Counted from the stretch's first letter, positions 1 through 8,277 are shown. The stretch: 36,658 nucleotides of DNA from an uncultured Clostridia bacterium (GCA_946407465.1 CAMJOD010000006.1:1-36658); one strand, 5' to 3'. The notes: a model not told the origin generated them from the sequence alone. A program made the numbers and translations.

Positions 1-37
1 TTTCGGTTATGTGCCTGTCTGTTTTTGGGGTGTTGTT

Positions 38-65
38 TTTTCACAGCTCCTTTTTGTGGTATAAT
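38..65 (+). promoter_or_regulatory. Candidate promoter of the sipL-spoIVA operon
   Basis: A TATAAT box at 60-65 lies 16 bases after TTTTCA at 38-43, about 50 bases before the first gene. The -10 box is perfect but the -35 box is weak. These are sporulation genes, so a mother-cell sigma factor (sigma E in Bacillus for spoIVA) would be expected. CATATAAA at 80-87 resembles the sigma E -10 box but I find no matching -35. The sigma factor is therefore unresolved. Confidence 0.4.
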
Positions 66-118
66 CCCCTTCTCTCCTGCATATAAATGCGACAGAACAA
101 AACAAAGGAGAGATGAAT

Positions 119-1645
119 ATGGAGTTTCATCAGGATTCACGCGCCATATGTGCGCCGCGTTTTGTGTTGGATACGGTTGCCGAACAGCTTGCGGATGTGG
201 ATTTGACCCTGCCCGATTACTGCCCGAATATTGAAAAAATACTCAAGTGCAGTCTGATTCCGAAAATTCAGTCCAAAACCCTGTCGGGCGGTCAGTTGCA
301 GGTGGACGGAGTGTGCGTGGTGAATGTGCTCTATGTGGAAAGCGAAAAAAAGACCATTCGCTGCTGCGAGCATGCCGTCAGCTTTTCACAGAGCTTTTCG
401 GTCAGAGACGCCGGCGAAGGCAATTTGATTCTAACCAAAACCAAGCCCGAATACATCAACTGCCGCGCGCTCAGTCCGCGACGGCTGGTGATTCACGGCG
501 CTTTTTCGCTGTATGCCAAGGTTATCACACCGCAGCGCACCGAGCTGTTTGCGCCGGAGCGCGAGGATTTGGAGGTGCTGCGGCAAAAAACGACGGTTTG
601 CGACCTGCGCTCCAACTGTCAGGAGCAGTTTACGGTCAGCGAGGAAATCTCCGTAGCCGACAAGCCTGCCATCGAAGCGGTTCTGTATGCAAAGGCGGAC
701 GCCGCAATCACCGACGCCAAGGCGGTCAGCGGCAAGCTCATGCTCAGCGGCGACATCAGCATCAATCTGTTTTATCTGACCGATATTGAGACCGGCGAGA
801 CGGCAAAGCTCAACTATCTGCTGCCTTTTAATCAGATTATCGACTGTGAGGGAATTGACGAAAACACCGAGAATATCTTTCATGTCGAGGTGATGTCGTT
901 TGACACAAGGCTGAAAAACGATATTCTGTCCGAAAAACCGGCGCTTGCCTTTGACGCCATGCTCTGCGTGTCGGCGGAGGGCTATGCCGCAGAGGAGCAG
1001 GAGATTATCACCGACGCATTCTGCACGGCGTTTGTCTGTACGCCGCAGTTTTCGCGGACGGATATCGCCGGCGGAGTGTGCGCGGTCAAAGAAAACTCCA
1101 TTGAAAAGCTCACCGCAAAAATCGACGGCACGGCGATTTCCAAAATTCTCGATATTTATCCCGACTCCGTTACCCTGGAGACAGGCGTTTCGGACGGGAG
1201 CTTGCATGCCAGAGGAAAAATCAACCTCTGTATTCTCGCGCTGGATGAGGACAACGCGCCTGTGTTTGTCGAAAGAGCCTGCGAATATGACCGCAAGCTG
1301 GAGACGGACGGCTGCAACCGCATGATATTTGACAATGCGCGTGTGGCGAGCGTCAGCTACCGTCTGACGGAGGACGGCGGAATTGAGACGCGCTGTGAGC
1401 TGCACATCAGCGGCGGCGCCGTCAAAAATGAGGTGGTCGACGCTGTGAGCGGGGTAGAGGTGCTCGAGGACAGACCCGTTGTGCCCGAAAAATGCGCGCT
1501 TACGCTCTATTATGCGGCGCCCGGCGAGAGTCTGTGGCAGATTGCCAAGGCGCACAACACCAGCTTGGCGCTTCTTCAGGAGGAAAACGGAATGGATGAC
1601 CTGATTCTCGACAGCGAGCGCATGCTGTTGATTCCCAGACTGTAA
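119..1645 (+). CDS. sipL: SipL-like spore coat morphogenesis protein (DUF3794/SPOCS repeats plus C-terminal LysM)
   Basis: About 508 residues. The first three quarters hold three related beta-rich SPOCS/DUF3794 units (roughly residues 30-125, 185-300 and 330-430). The last ~45 residues form a LysM-like module (APGESLWQIAKAHNTSLALL and a terminal LLIPRL). This architecture is that of Clostridioides difficile SipL, which binds SpoIVA through its LysM domain and tethers the coat to the forespore. The next gene, 12 bases away, is spoIVA, which fits that partnership. Start choice: AAAGGAG at 104-110 is only 2 bases from the ATG at 113 but 8 bases from the in-frame ATG at 119, so I chose 119. The family assignment rests on architecture and context. 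A generic LysM/DUF3794 coat protein is the alternative. Confidence 0.85.
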   Translation: MEFHQDSRAICAPRFVLDTVAEQLADVDLTLPDYCPNIEKILKCSLIPKIQSKTLSGGQLQVDGVCVVNVLYVESEKKTIRCCEHAVSFSQSFSVRDAGEGNLILTKTKPEYINCRALSPRRLVIHGAFSLYAKVITPQRTELFAPEREDLEVLRQKTTVCDLRSNCQEQFTVSEEISVADKPAIEAVLYAKADAAITDAKAVSGKLMLSGDISINLFYLTDIETGETAKLNYLLPFNQIIDCEGIDENTENIFHVEVMSFDTRLKNDILSEKPALAFDAMLCVSAEGYAAEEQEIITDAFCTAFVCTPQFSRTDIAGGVCAVKENSIEKLTAKIDGTAISKILDIYPDSVTLETGVSDGSLHARGKINLCILALDEDNAPVFVERACEYDRKLETDGCNRMIFDNARVASVSYRLTEDGGIETRCELHISGGAVKNEVVDAVSGVEVLEDRPVVPEKCALTLYYAAPGESLWQIAKAHNTSLALLQEENGMDDLILDSERMLLIPRL

Positions 1646-1657
1646 GGAGGCGGCAAA

Positions 1658-3136
1658 ATGGAAGAAAAGAACGTTTACCGCGACATGTCCCGTCGCACGG
1701 ACGGCGATATTTATATCGGCGTGGTGGGACCCGTTCGCACCGGCAAATCCACCTTTATCAAGCGCTTTATGGACGCGCTGGTGCTGCCGAATATTCAGGA
1801 CGAAAGCGTCTATCAGCGCGCGCTTGACGAGCTGCCGCAGTCCGCGTCCGGCAAAACGATTATGACGACGGAGCCAAAGTTTATTCCCGAAGAAAGCGTC
1901 ACGGTAGATCTCGGCGACAACGTGAGCTTCAAGGTGCGCATGATTGACTGCGTGGGATATGTGGTGAACAGCGCCCTCGGTCACACGGAGGAAAACGGAC
2001 CGCGCATGGTAAAAACGCCTTGGTCGGAGGAGGCGATTTCCTTTGAGGAGGCGGCTGAAATCGGCACCAAAAAGGTCATCATCGACCACAGCTCGGTCGG
2101 CTTGGTGATTACGACCGACGGCAGCTTTTCCGATATTCCGCGCGAGGATTACATCGCCGGCGAAAGGCGTGTGATTGAGGAGCTAAAGGCAATCAACAAG
2201 CCGTTTATCGTGCTGCTCAACTCCGCGCAGCCCGAATCGGAGGATGCACGGATGCTGGCGGCGGATTTGACGCGCCGCTACGAGGTGCCGGTGCTGCCCG
2301 TAAGCTGTATGGAGCTGAGCGAGAACGAAATCAAGCGCGTGCTGGCGCAGCTGCTGTTTGAATTTCCCATCCGCGAAATCAAGGTGGATATTCCCGAATG
2401 GGTCGTCAAGCTCGACCGTGAGCACTGGCTGAAGTCCAAGGTGTTTGAGGTGATACAGGCGGCAGCACAGCCGATTGCCAAAACGCGAGAGATTCAGCAG
2501 GCGGCTATGGAGATGGCGGACTGCGACTATATTTCTTCTGCGGAACTAACCGGTCTTGATTTGGGCAGCGGCGTCGCTACGGTACAGCTTCAAATGCAGC
2601 CGGAGCTGTTCTACAAGGTGCTTTCCGAGCAGACGGGTTTGGAAATCGCCGACGAATATGCTCTGCTGAACGCCATTCAGTCGCTGGCGGAAAAGCAAAA
2701 GGAATTTGACAAAATCGCGCAGGCGTATGAGCAGGTCAAGGAGACCGGCTACGGTATCGTCATGCCGACCATCGAGGAGCTGTCGCTGGAGGAGCCGAAA
2801 ATCATCCGTCAGAGCGGAAAATACGGCGTCAAGCTCAAGGCGAGCGCGCCTTCCATTCATATGATGCGCGTTGAAACGCAAACCGAGGTCACGCCGATTG
2901 TCGGCTCCGAGCAGCAGTCGGAGGAGCTGGTCGCCTATCTGCTCAGGGAGTTCGAAGAGAGTCCCGAAAAAATCTGGGAGAGCAACATCTTCGGCAAGTC
3001 GGTGCATGAGCTCGTCAATGAGGGACTGCACAACAAGCTGACGCGCATGCCGCCCGAAGCGCGCCGCAAAATCGCAAAAACCATTCAGCGTGTTATCAAT
3101 GACGGCTGCAACGGACTCATCTGCATTATCGTGTAA
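1658..3136 (+). CDS. spoIVA: Stage IV sporulation protein A (SpoIVA), coat basement-layer ATPase
   Basis: 492 residues, the same length as Bacillus subtilis SpoIVA and alike along its whole length. It polymerises with ATP on the outer forespore membrane and is the platform for the spore coat. The Walker A motif GPVRTGKST has its lysine at residue 30. Conserved family stretches include ELPQSASGKTIMTTEPKF, DCVGYVV, ENGPRM and, near the C-terminus, YGVKLKASAPSIHM. The C-terminal tail GLICIIV is hydrophobic, as expected for the membrane-contacting end. An AAGGAGG site lies 7 bases before the ATG. It is co-transcribed with the SipL-like gene upstream and followed by a strong terminator. Confidence 0.97.
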   Translation: MEEKNVYRDMSRRTDGDIYIGVVGPVRTGKSTFIKRFMDALVLPNIQDESVYQRALDELPQSASGKTIMTTEPKFIPEESVTVDLGDNVSFKVRMIDCVGYVVNSALGHTEENGPRMVKTPWSEEAISFEEAAEIGTKKVIIDHSSVGLVITTDGSFSDIPREDYIAGERRVIEELKAINKPFIVLLNSAQPESEDARMLAADLTRRYEVPVLPVSCMELSENEIKRVLAQLLFEFPIREIKVDIPEWVVKLDREHWLKSKVFEVIQAAAQPIAKTREIQQAAMEMADCDYISSAELTGLDLGSGVATVQLQMQPELFYKVLSEQTGLEIADEYALLNAIQSLAEKQKEFDKIAQAYEQVKETGYGIVMPTIEELSLEEPKIIRQSGKYGVKLKASAPSIHMMRVETQTEVTPIVGSEQQSEELVAYLLREFEESPEKIWESNIFGKSVHELVNEGLHNKLTRMPPEARRKIAKTIQRVINDGCNGLICIIV

Positions 3137-3181
3137 GACGACATTTGTCAACGCCTGCGTTGTCTTTTTATCAAAGCCTGT

Positions 3182-3217
3182 ATAATAAGGGATGGTGTAA
3201 ACCGCCCTTATTATTTT
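3182..3217 (+). terminator. Rho-independent terminator after spoIVA
   Basis: A perfect 10-bp stem (ATAATAAGGG at 3182-3191 with CCCTTATTAT at 3205-3214) encloses an inner GGT/ACC pair and is followed by TTT. A weaker hairpin followed by five T (3147-3169) lies just upstream, so termination may be in tandem. Confidence 0.85.
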
Positions 3218-3275
3218 GTCTGCCTATCGAAAAATTGGTCATTTTGACGAAAAATGAAACCTCGCTGATTTAATA

Positions 3276-3304
3276 TTGAAAAAAAGACAGCTTTGCAGTA
3301 TAAT
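3276..3304 (+). promoter_or_regulatory. Sigma-A type promoter of the decarboxylase beta/gamma genes
   Basis: TTGAAA at 3276-3281, a 17-base spacer and TATAAT at 3299-3304. The expected start is near 3311, about 33 bases before the first ATG. It lies just beyond the spoIVA terminator, which separates the two transcripts. Confidence 0.8.
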
Positions 3305-3343
3305 ATTATATGTATGCGAATATCATTGTTCGGAGGTAGTTAT

Positions 3344-3790
3344 ATGTTGCAGTCAAGTGTTATTATGTTGCAGAATATGACGGCGGAACTGAGCTTGTAT
3401 GAAAAGTCCGTCTCTGCTGCAAAGGTTATTTTGACCGGCTTTATCGTTGTGTTCGGTATGCTCTTGCTGTTGATCGGAATCATCAAGCTGTACAGCGCCA
3501 TTGTGGCAGGCGCCCAGAACGCAGCCGATAAACGCGCCAAGCGCAAGGAGCGCGTCAAGGAGCCTGTGGACGCGGACAACGGCGTTCACATCATTCAAAA
3601 GCCCGCTTATATCACCGGACCTGCCGCGGATGATGATATTCCCGAGGAGGTCGTCGCTGTTATTGCGGCGGCGGTGGCGGCAAGCATGTCGCCCGGCGCA
3701 AAGCCGCGCATCAAAAGCATCAAAAAGGCAAACGGCGGACGTTCTGCATGGGCAAATGCCGGTGTTCTTGACAACACACGCCCGTTTTAA
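3344..3790 (+). CDS. Sodium-pump decarboxylase gamma subunit (OadG family)
   Basis: 148 residues with one N-terminal membrane helix (about residues 28-50, VILTGFIVVFGMLLLLIGII), then a charged linker and a low-complexity, alanine-rich C-terminal part. This is the layout of OadG-type subunits, which anchor and assemble the membrane-bound oxaloacetate, methylmalonyl-CoA or glutaconyl-CoA decarboxylases. The start is set by CGGAGG 7 bases before the ATG at 3344; a longer reading from 3293 has no ribosome site. The beta subunit follows 28 bases downstream. Sequence conservation in this family is low, so context carries much of the call. Confidence 0.8.
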   Translation: MLQSSVIMLQNMTAELSLYEKSVSAAKVILTGFIVVFGMLLLLIGIIKLYSAIVAGAQNAADKRAKRKERVKEPVDADNGVHIIQKPAYITGPAADDDIPEEVVAVIAAAVAASMSPGAKPRIKSIKKANGGRSAWANAGVLDNTRPF

Positions 3791-3818
3791 ATTATTACAG
3801 AAAGGAACGTAGCTGTTT

Positions 3819-5054
3819 ATGGAAATCATCCAAGGCTTTTTAGACGCCATCTACGGTATTTTTGCCGGCTCCGGTTTGACCAATCTCAACTGGCAAAACT
3901 ATATTATGATTGCCGTATCCATCTTTTTGCTGTATCTCGCCATCAAGCGACAATATGAACCGCTGCTGCTGCTCCCAATCGCGTTCGGCATGCTGCTCGT
4001 CAATCTCTATCCCGATATTATGGCAGCGCCTGAAATTTCGCTGGTGCCTGTCGCCAGCAAAACCGATCCGGCGGCAGCCGGACATGCCATGCAGTTTATT
4101 AACGGGCAGTGGTATTATGAGAATCCGCAGTACGGCGGTCTGCTCTATTATCTCTATCAGGGCGTCAAGCTCGGTATTTATCCGCCATTGATTTTCCTCG
4201 GCATCGGCTGTATGACTGACTTTGGTCCGCTGATTTCCAACCCCAAGAGCTTGATTTTGGGTGCGGCGGCGCAGATTGGTATCTTTGTCACCTTCACCGG
4301 TGCGATTTTCCTCGGCTTCAGCGAGGCGCAGTCAGGCGCTATCGCCATCATCGGCGGCGCCGACGGTCCGACCGCTATCTTTGTCACGACAAAGCTTGCT
4401 CCCAAGCTGCTCGGTTCCATTGCTATCGCCGCTTACTCTTACATGGCGCTGGTGCCGATTATCCAGCCGCCCATTATGAAGGCGCTCACCACCAAGAAGG
4501 AGCGTTCCGTCGTCATGGAGCAGCTGCGGCCTGTTTCCAAGCTGGAAAAGATTATCTTCCCGGTTATCGTTGTCATTCTGATTTCCATCTTCCTGCCCGA
4601 CGCCGCGCCGCTGGTCGGTATGCTGATGCTCGGCAATCTCTTTAAGGAGTCCGGCGTGGTGGACAGAATCGCCAAGGCGGCGCAGAACGAGCTGATGAAT
4701 ATCATCACGATTTTTCTGGGCGTCACCGTCGGCGCAACCGCCAAGGGCAGCACCTTCCTCACCTTTGACACCATCAAGATTATCGTACTCGGTCTGATTG
4801 CGTTTGCTATGGGCACCGCGTTCGGCGTGCTGTTCGGCAAGCTCATGTATAAATTTACCGGCGGCAAGGTGAATCCGCTGATTGGCTCCGCGGGCGTTTC
4901 CGCCGTCCCAATGGCTGCGCGCGTTTCGCAAAAGGTCGGTCAGCAGGAAAATCCCGGCAACTTCCTGCTCATGCACGCAATGGGTCCGAATGTTGCGGGC
5001 GTTATCGGCTCCGCAGTTGCGGCAGGCGTGCTGTTAAATGTCATTCCGCACTAA
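3819..5054 (+). CDS. Sodium-translocating decarboxylase beta subunit (OadB/GcdB/MmdB family)
   Basis: 411 residues, strongly hydrophobic, about nine or more membrane segments. It is the carrier that couples decarboxylation of carboxybiotin to Na+ export. The signature IGGADGPTAIFVTTKLAP is present near residue 185 and includes the Asp needed for Na+ movement. The conserved C-terminal region with NPGNFLLMHAMGPNVAGVIG is also present. An AAAGGA site precedes the ATG by 12 bases. No carboxyltransferase alpha subunit and no biotin carrier gene lies nearby, so the substrate (oxaloacetate, methylmalonyl-CoA or glutaconyl-CoA) cannot be told. No convincing terminator is visible in the 109 bases that follow; a TATAAT at 5117-5122 lacks a clear -35. 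Confidence 0.93.
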   Translation: MEIIQGFLDAIYGIFAGSGLTNLNWQNYIMIAVSIFLLYLAIKRQYEPLLLLPIAFGMLLVNLYPDIMAAPEISLVPVASKTDPAAAGHAMQFINGQWYYENPQYGGLLYYLYQGVKLGIYPPLIFLGIGCMTDFGPLISNPKSLILGAAAQIGIFVTFTGAIFLGFSEAQSGAIAIIGGADGPTAIFVTTKLAPKLLGSIAIAAYSYMALVPIIQPPIMKALTTKKERSVVMEQLRPVSKLEKIIFPVIVVILISIFLPDAAPLVGMLMLGNLFKESGVVDRIAKAAQNELMNIITIFLGVTVGATAKGSTFLTFDTIKIIVLGLIAFAMGTAFGVLFGKLMYKFTGGKVNPLIGSAGVSAVPMAARVSQKVGQQENPGNFLLMHAMGPNVAGVIGSAVAAGVLLNVIPH

Positions 5055-5163
5055 GCTGCAAGCGAAGAAAACTCTTTTTTATTCTTTTTGCGAACAATGA
5101 ATGTCAAATTTTGTCATATAATAGCAGCATGACTGTTCTTAACTATCATAAAAGGAGATAACA

Positions 5164-5895
5164 ATGCCAAAAAATATCACGATTCAGAAGATTTTAGGTA
5201 TCCTGCTTCACAGACTGCCGATGATTTTGATGGCAGGCGTGTTGGGCGGCTTGGTTTTCTTTGTCTATACCAGCTTTGCCATCAAGCCGGTTTACAGCAC
5301 CTCCGCCATGATTTATATTCAGAACTACGGCAAACAGTCTGACCAGAATGCGACAGATGATAAGCAGGCTGCGTCGGCAGGTGCAGGCACCTCGGAATCT
5401 ATTCAAAGCAACAATGCAGTGGCGCAAAAGATTTTTAACTCCGACCTTGCCGGTTCCGCGGCGCTTGCCTCCAACTGCATCACGCTCTTCAACAACTCCA
5501 ACGACATCACCCGTTACTATGACGGCTGCTCTGTGAGCATGAGTACGGCGGAGGATACATTTTATATCACGATTGAGGTCAGCGGAAACGACCCGGTCAA
5601 ATGCGCCAATGTGGCGAATATTGTCGCCGAAAAGTGCGCGCCGGTGTTCCATTCCCATTTTCCGTACGGCAGAATCGGTACCATCCGCGAGGCAGGTACG
5701 CCTTCCTCGCCTATTTCTCCCAATAAGGTGCAAAACACATTAATCGGCGTTGTTGTGGGCATCATTTTGGCATGTGTTGTTGCGATTGTGATGGAGTTGA
5801 TTGACACCACTATCAAGAGTGACGACGATTTGTCCGCTTTGTACAAGGTTCCGGTATTTGCCGAAATTCCCGATTTTGAGAATACAAGCAGGTGA
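5164..5895 (+). CDS. Wzz/YveK-type polysaccharide chain-length regulator and tyrosine-kinase modulator
   Basis: 243 residues. Two membrane helices (about 16-38 and 195-217) bracket an extracytoplasmic loop of some 150 residues, and a proline-containing segment (SSPISPNKV) precedes the second helix. This is the Wzz architecture. In Firmicutes such proteins are separate from the cytoplasmic kinase they activate, and the kinase gene follows at once here. The probable role is control of export or length of a capsule, exopolysaccharide or wall glycan. AAAGGAG lies 7 bases before the ATG. No glycosyltransferases follow, which is unusual for such a pair. Confidence 0.88.
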   Translation: MPKNITIQKILGILLHRLPMILMAGVLGGLVFFVYTSFAIKPVYSTSAMIYIQNYGKQSDQNATDDKQAASAGAGTSESIQSNNAVAQKIFNSDLAGSAALASNCITLFNNSNDITRYYDGCSVSMSTAEDTFYITIEVSGNDPVKCANVANIVAEKCAPVFHSHFPYGRIGTIREAGTPSSPISPNKVQNTLIGVVVGIILACVVAIVMELIDTTIKSDDDLSALYKVPVFAEIPDFENTSR

Positions 5896-5900
5896 CAGCT

Positions 5901-6626
5901 ATGAAAATTAAACTCGGAAAAAAGAAAAACAAACGGAATAATGTTGAAACAAAGACCGAAATGATTTCGGATAACAGCAAATTCGCGATTGTGGAGTCCT
6001 ACAAATCAGCCCGAACCAACATCATGTTTTCGCTCTCGGGTGACGACGACAAGACCTTTGCCGTCACCAGCTATTCCAAGGGTGACGGAAAAAGTACGGT
6101 TTCCTCCAACCTTGCCATCTCCTTCTCGAAGATGGAAAAGCGCGTGCTGTTGGTGGACTGCGACCTGCGCCGTCCGAATCTGCATAATATTTTCAGAATC
6201 GAAAACCAACTGGGGCTGTCCAATATCATCGGAAAAATGGGCGAATTTGATGACATTGTTCATAGAAATGTATTACCGAATCTCGATATTTTGCCCTCCG
6301 GCACCATACCGCCCAACCCCTCCGAGCTGCTTTGCTCCTCCCGTTTTATTCAGCTGGTACAGCGCGCGAAGGAAGAGTATGACTACATCATCTTCGACAC
6401 ACCGCCTGTCGGTGTGGTGGCGGATGCCCTGCTCTTAAAGGATTTGGTGGCAGGCTTCGTGGTGGTTGTCCGTGAACGCAGCACGACGCACGGCGATATT
6501 CAAAACCTGCTCGAAAGCGCCAAGCTTGCCGACTGCAAGCTCCTCGGCTTTGTCAAGGTCGGCAGCTCCGGCGGCAGAAAGCGCGGCAAACGCGGCTACT
6601 ATTACTACTACTATCAGTACTATTAA
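5901..6626 (+). CDS. Bacterial tyrosine kinase (BY-kinase, CpsD/CapB/YwqD type)
   Basis: 241 residues, cytoplasmic. Walker A is SYSKGDGKST (residues 57-66), Walker A' is VLLVDCDLRRP and Walker B is YDYIIFDTPP. The helix ESYKSARTN near residue 32 matches the family's oligomer-interface motif. The C-terminus ends in a cluster with eight tyrosines in the last nine residues, after a basic KRGKRG stretch. This is the autophosphorylation tail that drives ring assembly and disassembly. The start is taken at the ATG at 5901, preceded by AGGTG; a GTG at 5892 overlapping the previous stop is possible. It forms an operon with the modulator and ends at a clear terminator. Confidence 0.92.
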   Translation: MKIKLGKKKNKRNNVETKTEMISDNSKFAIVESYKSARTNIMFSLSGDDDKTFAVTSYSKGDGKSTVSSNLAISFSKMEKRVLLVDCDLRRPNLHNIFRIENQLGLSNIIGKMGEFDDIVHRNVLPNLDILPSGTIPPNPSELLCSSRFIQLVQRAKEEYDYIIFDTPPVGVVADALLLKDLVAGFVVVVRERSTTHGDIQNLLESAKLADCKLLGFVKVGSSGGRKRGKRGYYYYYYQYY

Positions 6627-6664
6627 TAGACTGCAGCCCTGCATATTTTACAGAATACTATTCA

Positions 6665-6704
6665 ACAGACTTACCGATATTTCTCCGGTGAGTCTGTTTT
6701 TCTT
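6665..6704 (+). terminator. Rho-independent terminator after the tyrosine kinase gene
   Basis: The stem ACAGACTTACCG (6665-6676) pairs with CGGTGAGTCTGT (6686-6697), with one G:U pair and a 9-base loop. It is followed by a T-rich tract. Confidence 0.88.
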
Positions 6705-6742
6705 GACAAAAAAGCTGAAAATGCAGGAATTGCAAAAAAGAC

Positions 6743-6771
6743 TTGCAATTCTTAGTCGTATGGTTTAGAAT
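6743..6771 (+). promoter_or_regulatory. Sigma-A type promoter of the aspartate aminotransferase gene
   Basis: TTGCAA at 6743-6748, a 17-base spacer and TAGAAT at 6766-6771. The expected start near 6778 gives a leader of about 45 bases before the ATG at 6824. Confidence 0.7.
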
Positions 6772-6823
6772 AATAAGGAAAACAACGAAACAATATGCAA
6801 CCAATGGACAAGGAGAAATCAAA

Positions 6824-8104
6824 ATGAACTATTTGCAGTGCAGTAAGCAAGAGCTTGAAAAGGAATATCAGAGCTTAAAAAAGCTCTATGAGGACGAAAA
6901 GGGCAAAGGTCTGAATCTCAACATGGCACGCGGCAAGCCCGGCAAGGAGCAGCTTGACCTCTCGCTCGATATGCTCGACGTGGTGAACAGCAAGAGTGAT
7001 TTCGTCGGCGCGGATAAGATGGATTGCCGCAACTACGGTATTCTGGAGGGTATCGAGGAATGCCGCAAGCTGTTCGGAGAGATACTCGGTGTAGATTATC
7101 AAAATGTGATGGTCGGAGGCAGCTCCAGCCTGAACATGATGTTTGATACGATTTCCTGCCTGATGACAAAGCCCGTCGCCGAGGGCTGCAAGCCTTGGTA
7201 CGAGGTGGAGAACAGAAAGTTCCTCTGTCCGGTTCCCGGCTACGACCGCCATTTCGGCATCACCGGCTACTACGGCTTTGAGATGATTCCGGTTCCCATG
7301 TCCGAGGACGGTCCCGACATGGATATGATAGAAAAGCTGACGGCGGAGGATGACACCATCAAGGGCATTTGGTGTGTGCCGAAGTATTCCAATCCGCAGG
7401 GCGTCACCTACAGCGATGAAACCGTCAGACGTTTGGCGAAGCTCAAGCCTGCGGCCAAGGACTTCCGCATTATGTGGGACAACGCCTATTGCATTCACGA
7501 TATTAACGACACGCCCGACGAGCTGCTCAACATCTATGACGAGTGCGTCAAGGCAGGCAACGAGGATTTGCCGCTTTTGTTCTGCTCCACCTCCAAAATC
7601 ACCTTCCCGGGCGCCGGCGTGGCGGCCATGGCGGCGTCGCCCAACAATATGAAGGTGTTCAAGGAGCGCTACAACTTCCAGGTAATCAGCTATGATAAGC
7701 TGAATATGCTGCGCCATGTAAAGTATTTCGGCAATTATCAGGGCGTGCTCAATCACATGCAGAAGCACAAGGCGGTGCTGGCGCCCAAATTTGAGATTGT
7801 GCTCCATACGCTCGACAGCGAGCTGGTGCCTGTCGGTATCGGCACATGGACAAAGCCCAACGGCGGCTATTTTGTCAGCATTGATGTGCTCGAGGGCACC
7901 GCAAAGCGCGTTGTCGCCCTGTGCAGGGAGGCAGGTCTGGTGCTCACCGGCGCCGGCGCCACCTATCCCAACGGCTATGACCCCAAGGACGCCAATATCC
8001 GCATTGCGCCTTCGTTCCCGCCGAACGACGAGCTGCAGCTTGCGATGGATGTGTTCTGCATCTGCGTCAAGCTGGCGGCGGCTGAAAAGCTGTTAAACAA
8101 ATAA
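6824..8104 (+). CDS. PLP-dependent aspartate aminotransferase (Corynebacterium AspT-like, PF12897 type)
   Basis: 426 residues, fold type I. It moves the amino group between aspartate and 2-oxoglutarate, or a close amino acid. The N-terminal MARGKPGKEQLDLS is the mark of the AspT subgroup (class 1c). CSTSKITFPGAG holds the PLP-binding lysine (residue 258). NPQGVTYS and MWDNAYCIHD supply the cofactor-contacting Asn and Asp-x-x-Tyr. AAGGAG lies 8 bases before the ATG at 6824, and the predicted promoter excludes the longer reading from 6743. The gene stands alone between two terminator-like hairpins. Another amino-acid specificity cannot be ruled out. Confidence 0.88.
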   Translation: MNYLQCSKQELEKEYQSLKKLYEDEKGKGLNLNMARGKPGKEQLDLSLDMLDVVNSKSDFVGADKMDCRNYGILEGIEECRKLFGEILGVDYQNVMVGGSSSLNMMFDTISCLMTKPVAEGCKPWYEVENRKFLCPVPGYDRHFGITGYYGFEMIPVPMSEDGPDMDMIEKLTAEDDTIKGIWCVPKYSNPQGVTYSDETVRRLAKLKPAAKDFRIMWDNAYCIHDINDTPDELLNIYDECVKAGNEDLPLLFCSTSKITFPGAGVAAMAASPNNMKVFKERYNFQVISYDKLNMLRHVKYFGNYQGVLNHMQKHKAVLAPKFEIVLHTLDSELVPVGIGTWTKPNGGYFVSIDVLEGTAKRVVALCREAGLVLTGAGATYPNGYDPKDANIRIAPSFPPNDELQLAMDVFCICVKLAAAEKLLNK

Positions 8105-8201
8105 ACGCAAAAGCAATCGCCGTTTCCGGAAGCATGCAAGCAGATTTTATGATGGAATAGAAACGAATAAAAACTTTTCTGTGCAAATCTTCTGGTTTCT
8201 A

Positions 8202-8230
8202 TTGACAATTTCACAAAAAAATCTTATAAT
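8202..8230 (+). promoter_or_regulatory. Perfect consensus sigma-A promoter of secD-secF
   Basis: TTGACA at 8202-8207, exactly 17 bases, then TATAAT at 8225-8230. The expected start is near 8237, giving a leader of about 128 bases before secD. The -10 box overlaps the left arm of the inverted repeat at 8228-8239. Confidence 0.9.
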
Positions 8231-8277
8231 AACTCTGTTATGTCTGTAAGTATGCACGCACAACAGAGTTATTTTTG
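8228..8277 (+). terminator. 12-bp inverted repeat: terminator of the aminotransferase gene or operator at the secDF promoter
   Basis: AATAACTCTGTT (8228-8239) is repeated inverted as AACAGAGTTATT (8262-8273), without mismatch, around 22 bases, and followed by TTT. In RNA read through from the aminotransferase gene it would act as a terminator. In RNA begun at the secDF promoter the left arm is almost wholly absent, so for that promoter it could only act as DNA, for example as a binding site over the -10 box. Confidence 0.6.

Noticed and set aside
431-2089. Long minus-strand reading frame opposite sipL and spoIVA, and similar long antisense frames opposite dxs, rel, recN and htrA
   Set aside because: These mirror GC-rich codon use of real genes, have no family motifs or ribosome sites, and oppose well-supported genes.
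3181-3186. TATAAT sequence after spoIVA
   Set aside because: It is part of the terminator stem and the nearest -35-like TTGTCT is only 15 bases away. The promoter at 3276-3304 is much better.
5088-5122. Promoter before the Wzz-type gene using TTGCGA and TATAAT
   Set aside because: The spacing is 23 bases, too long. The -10 box alone is not enough to call a promoter.
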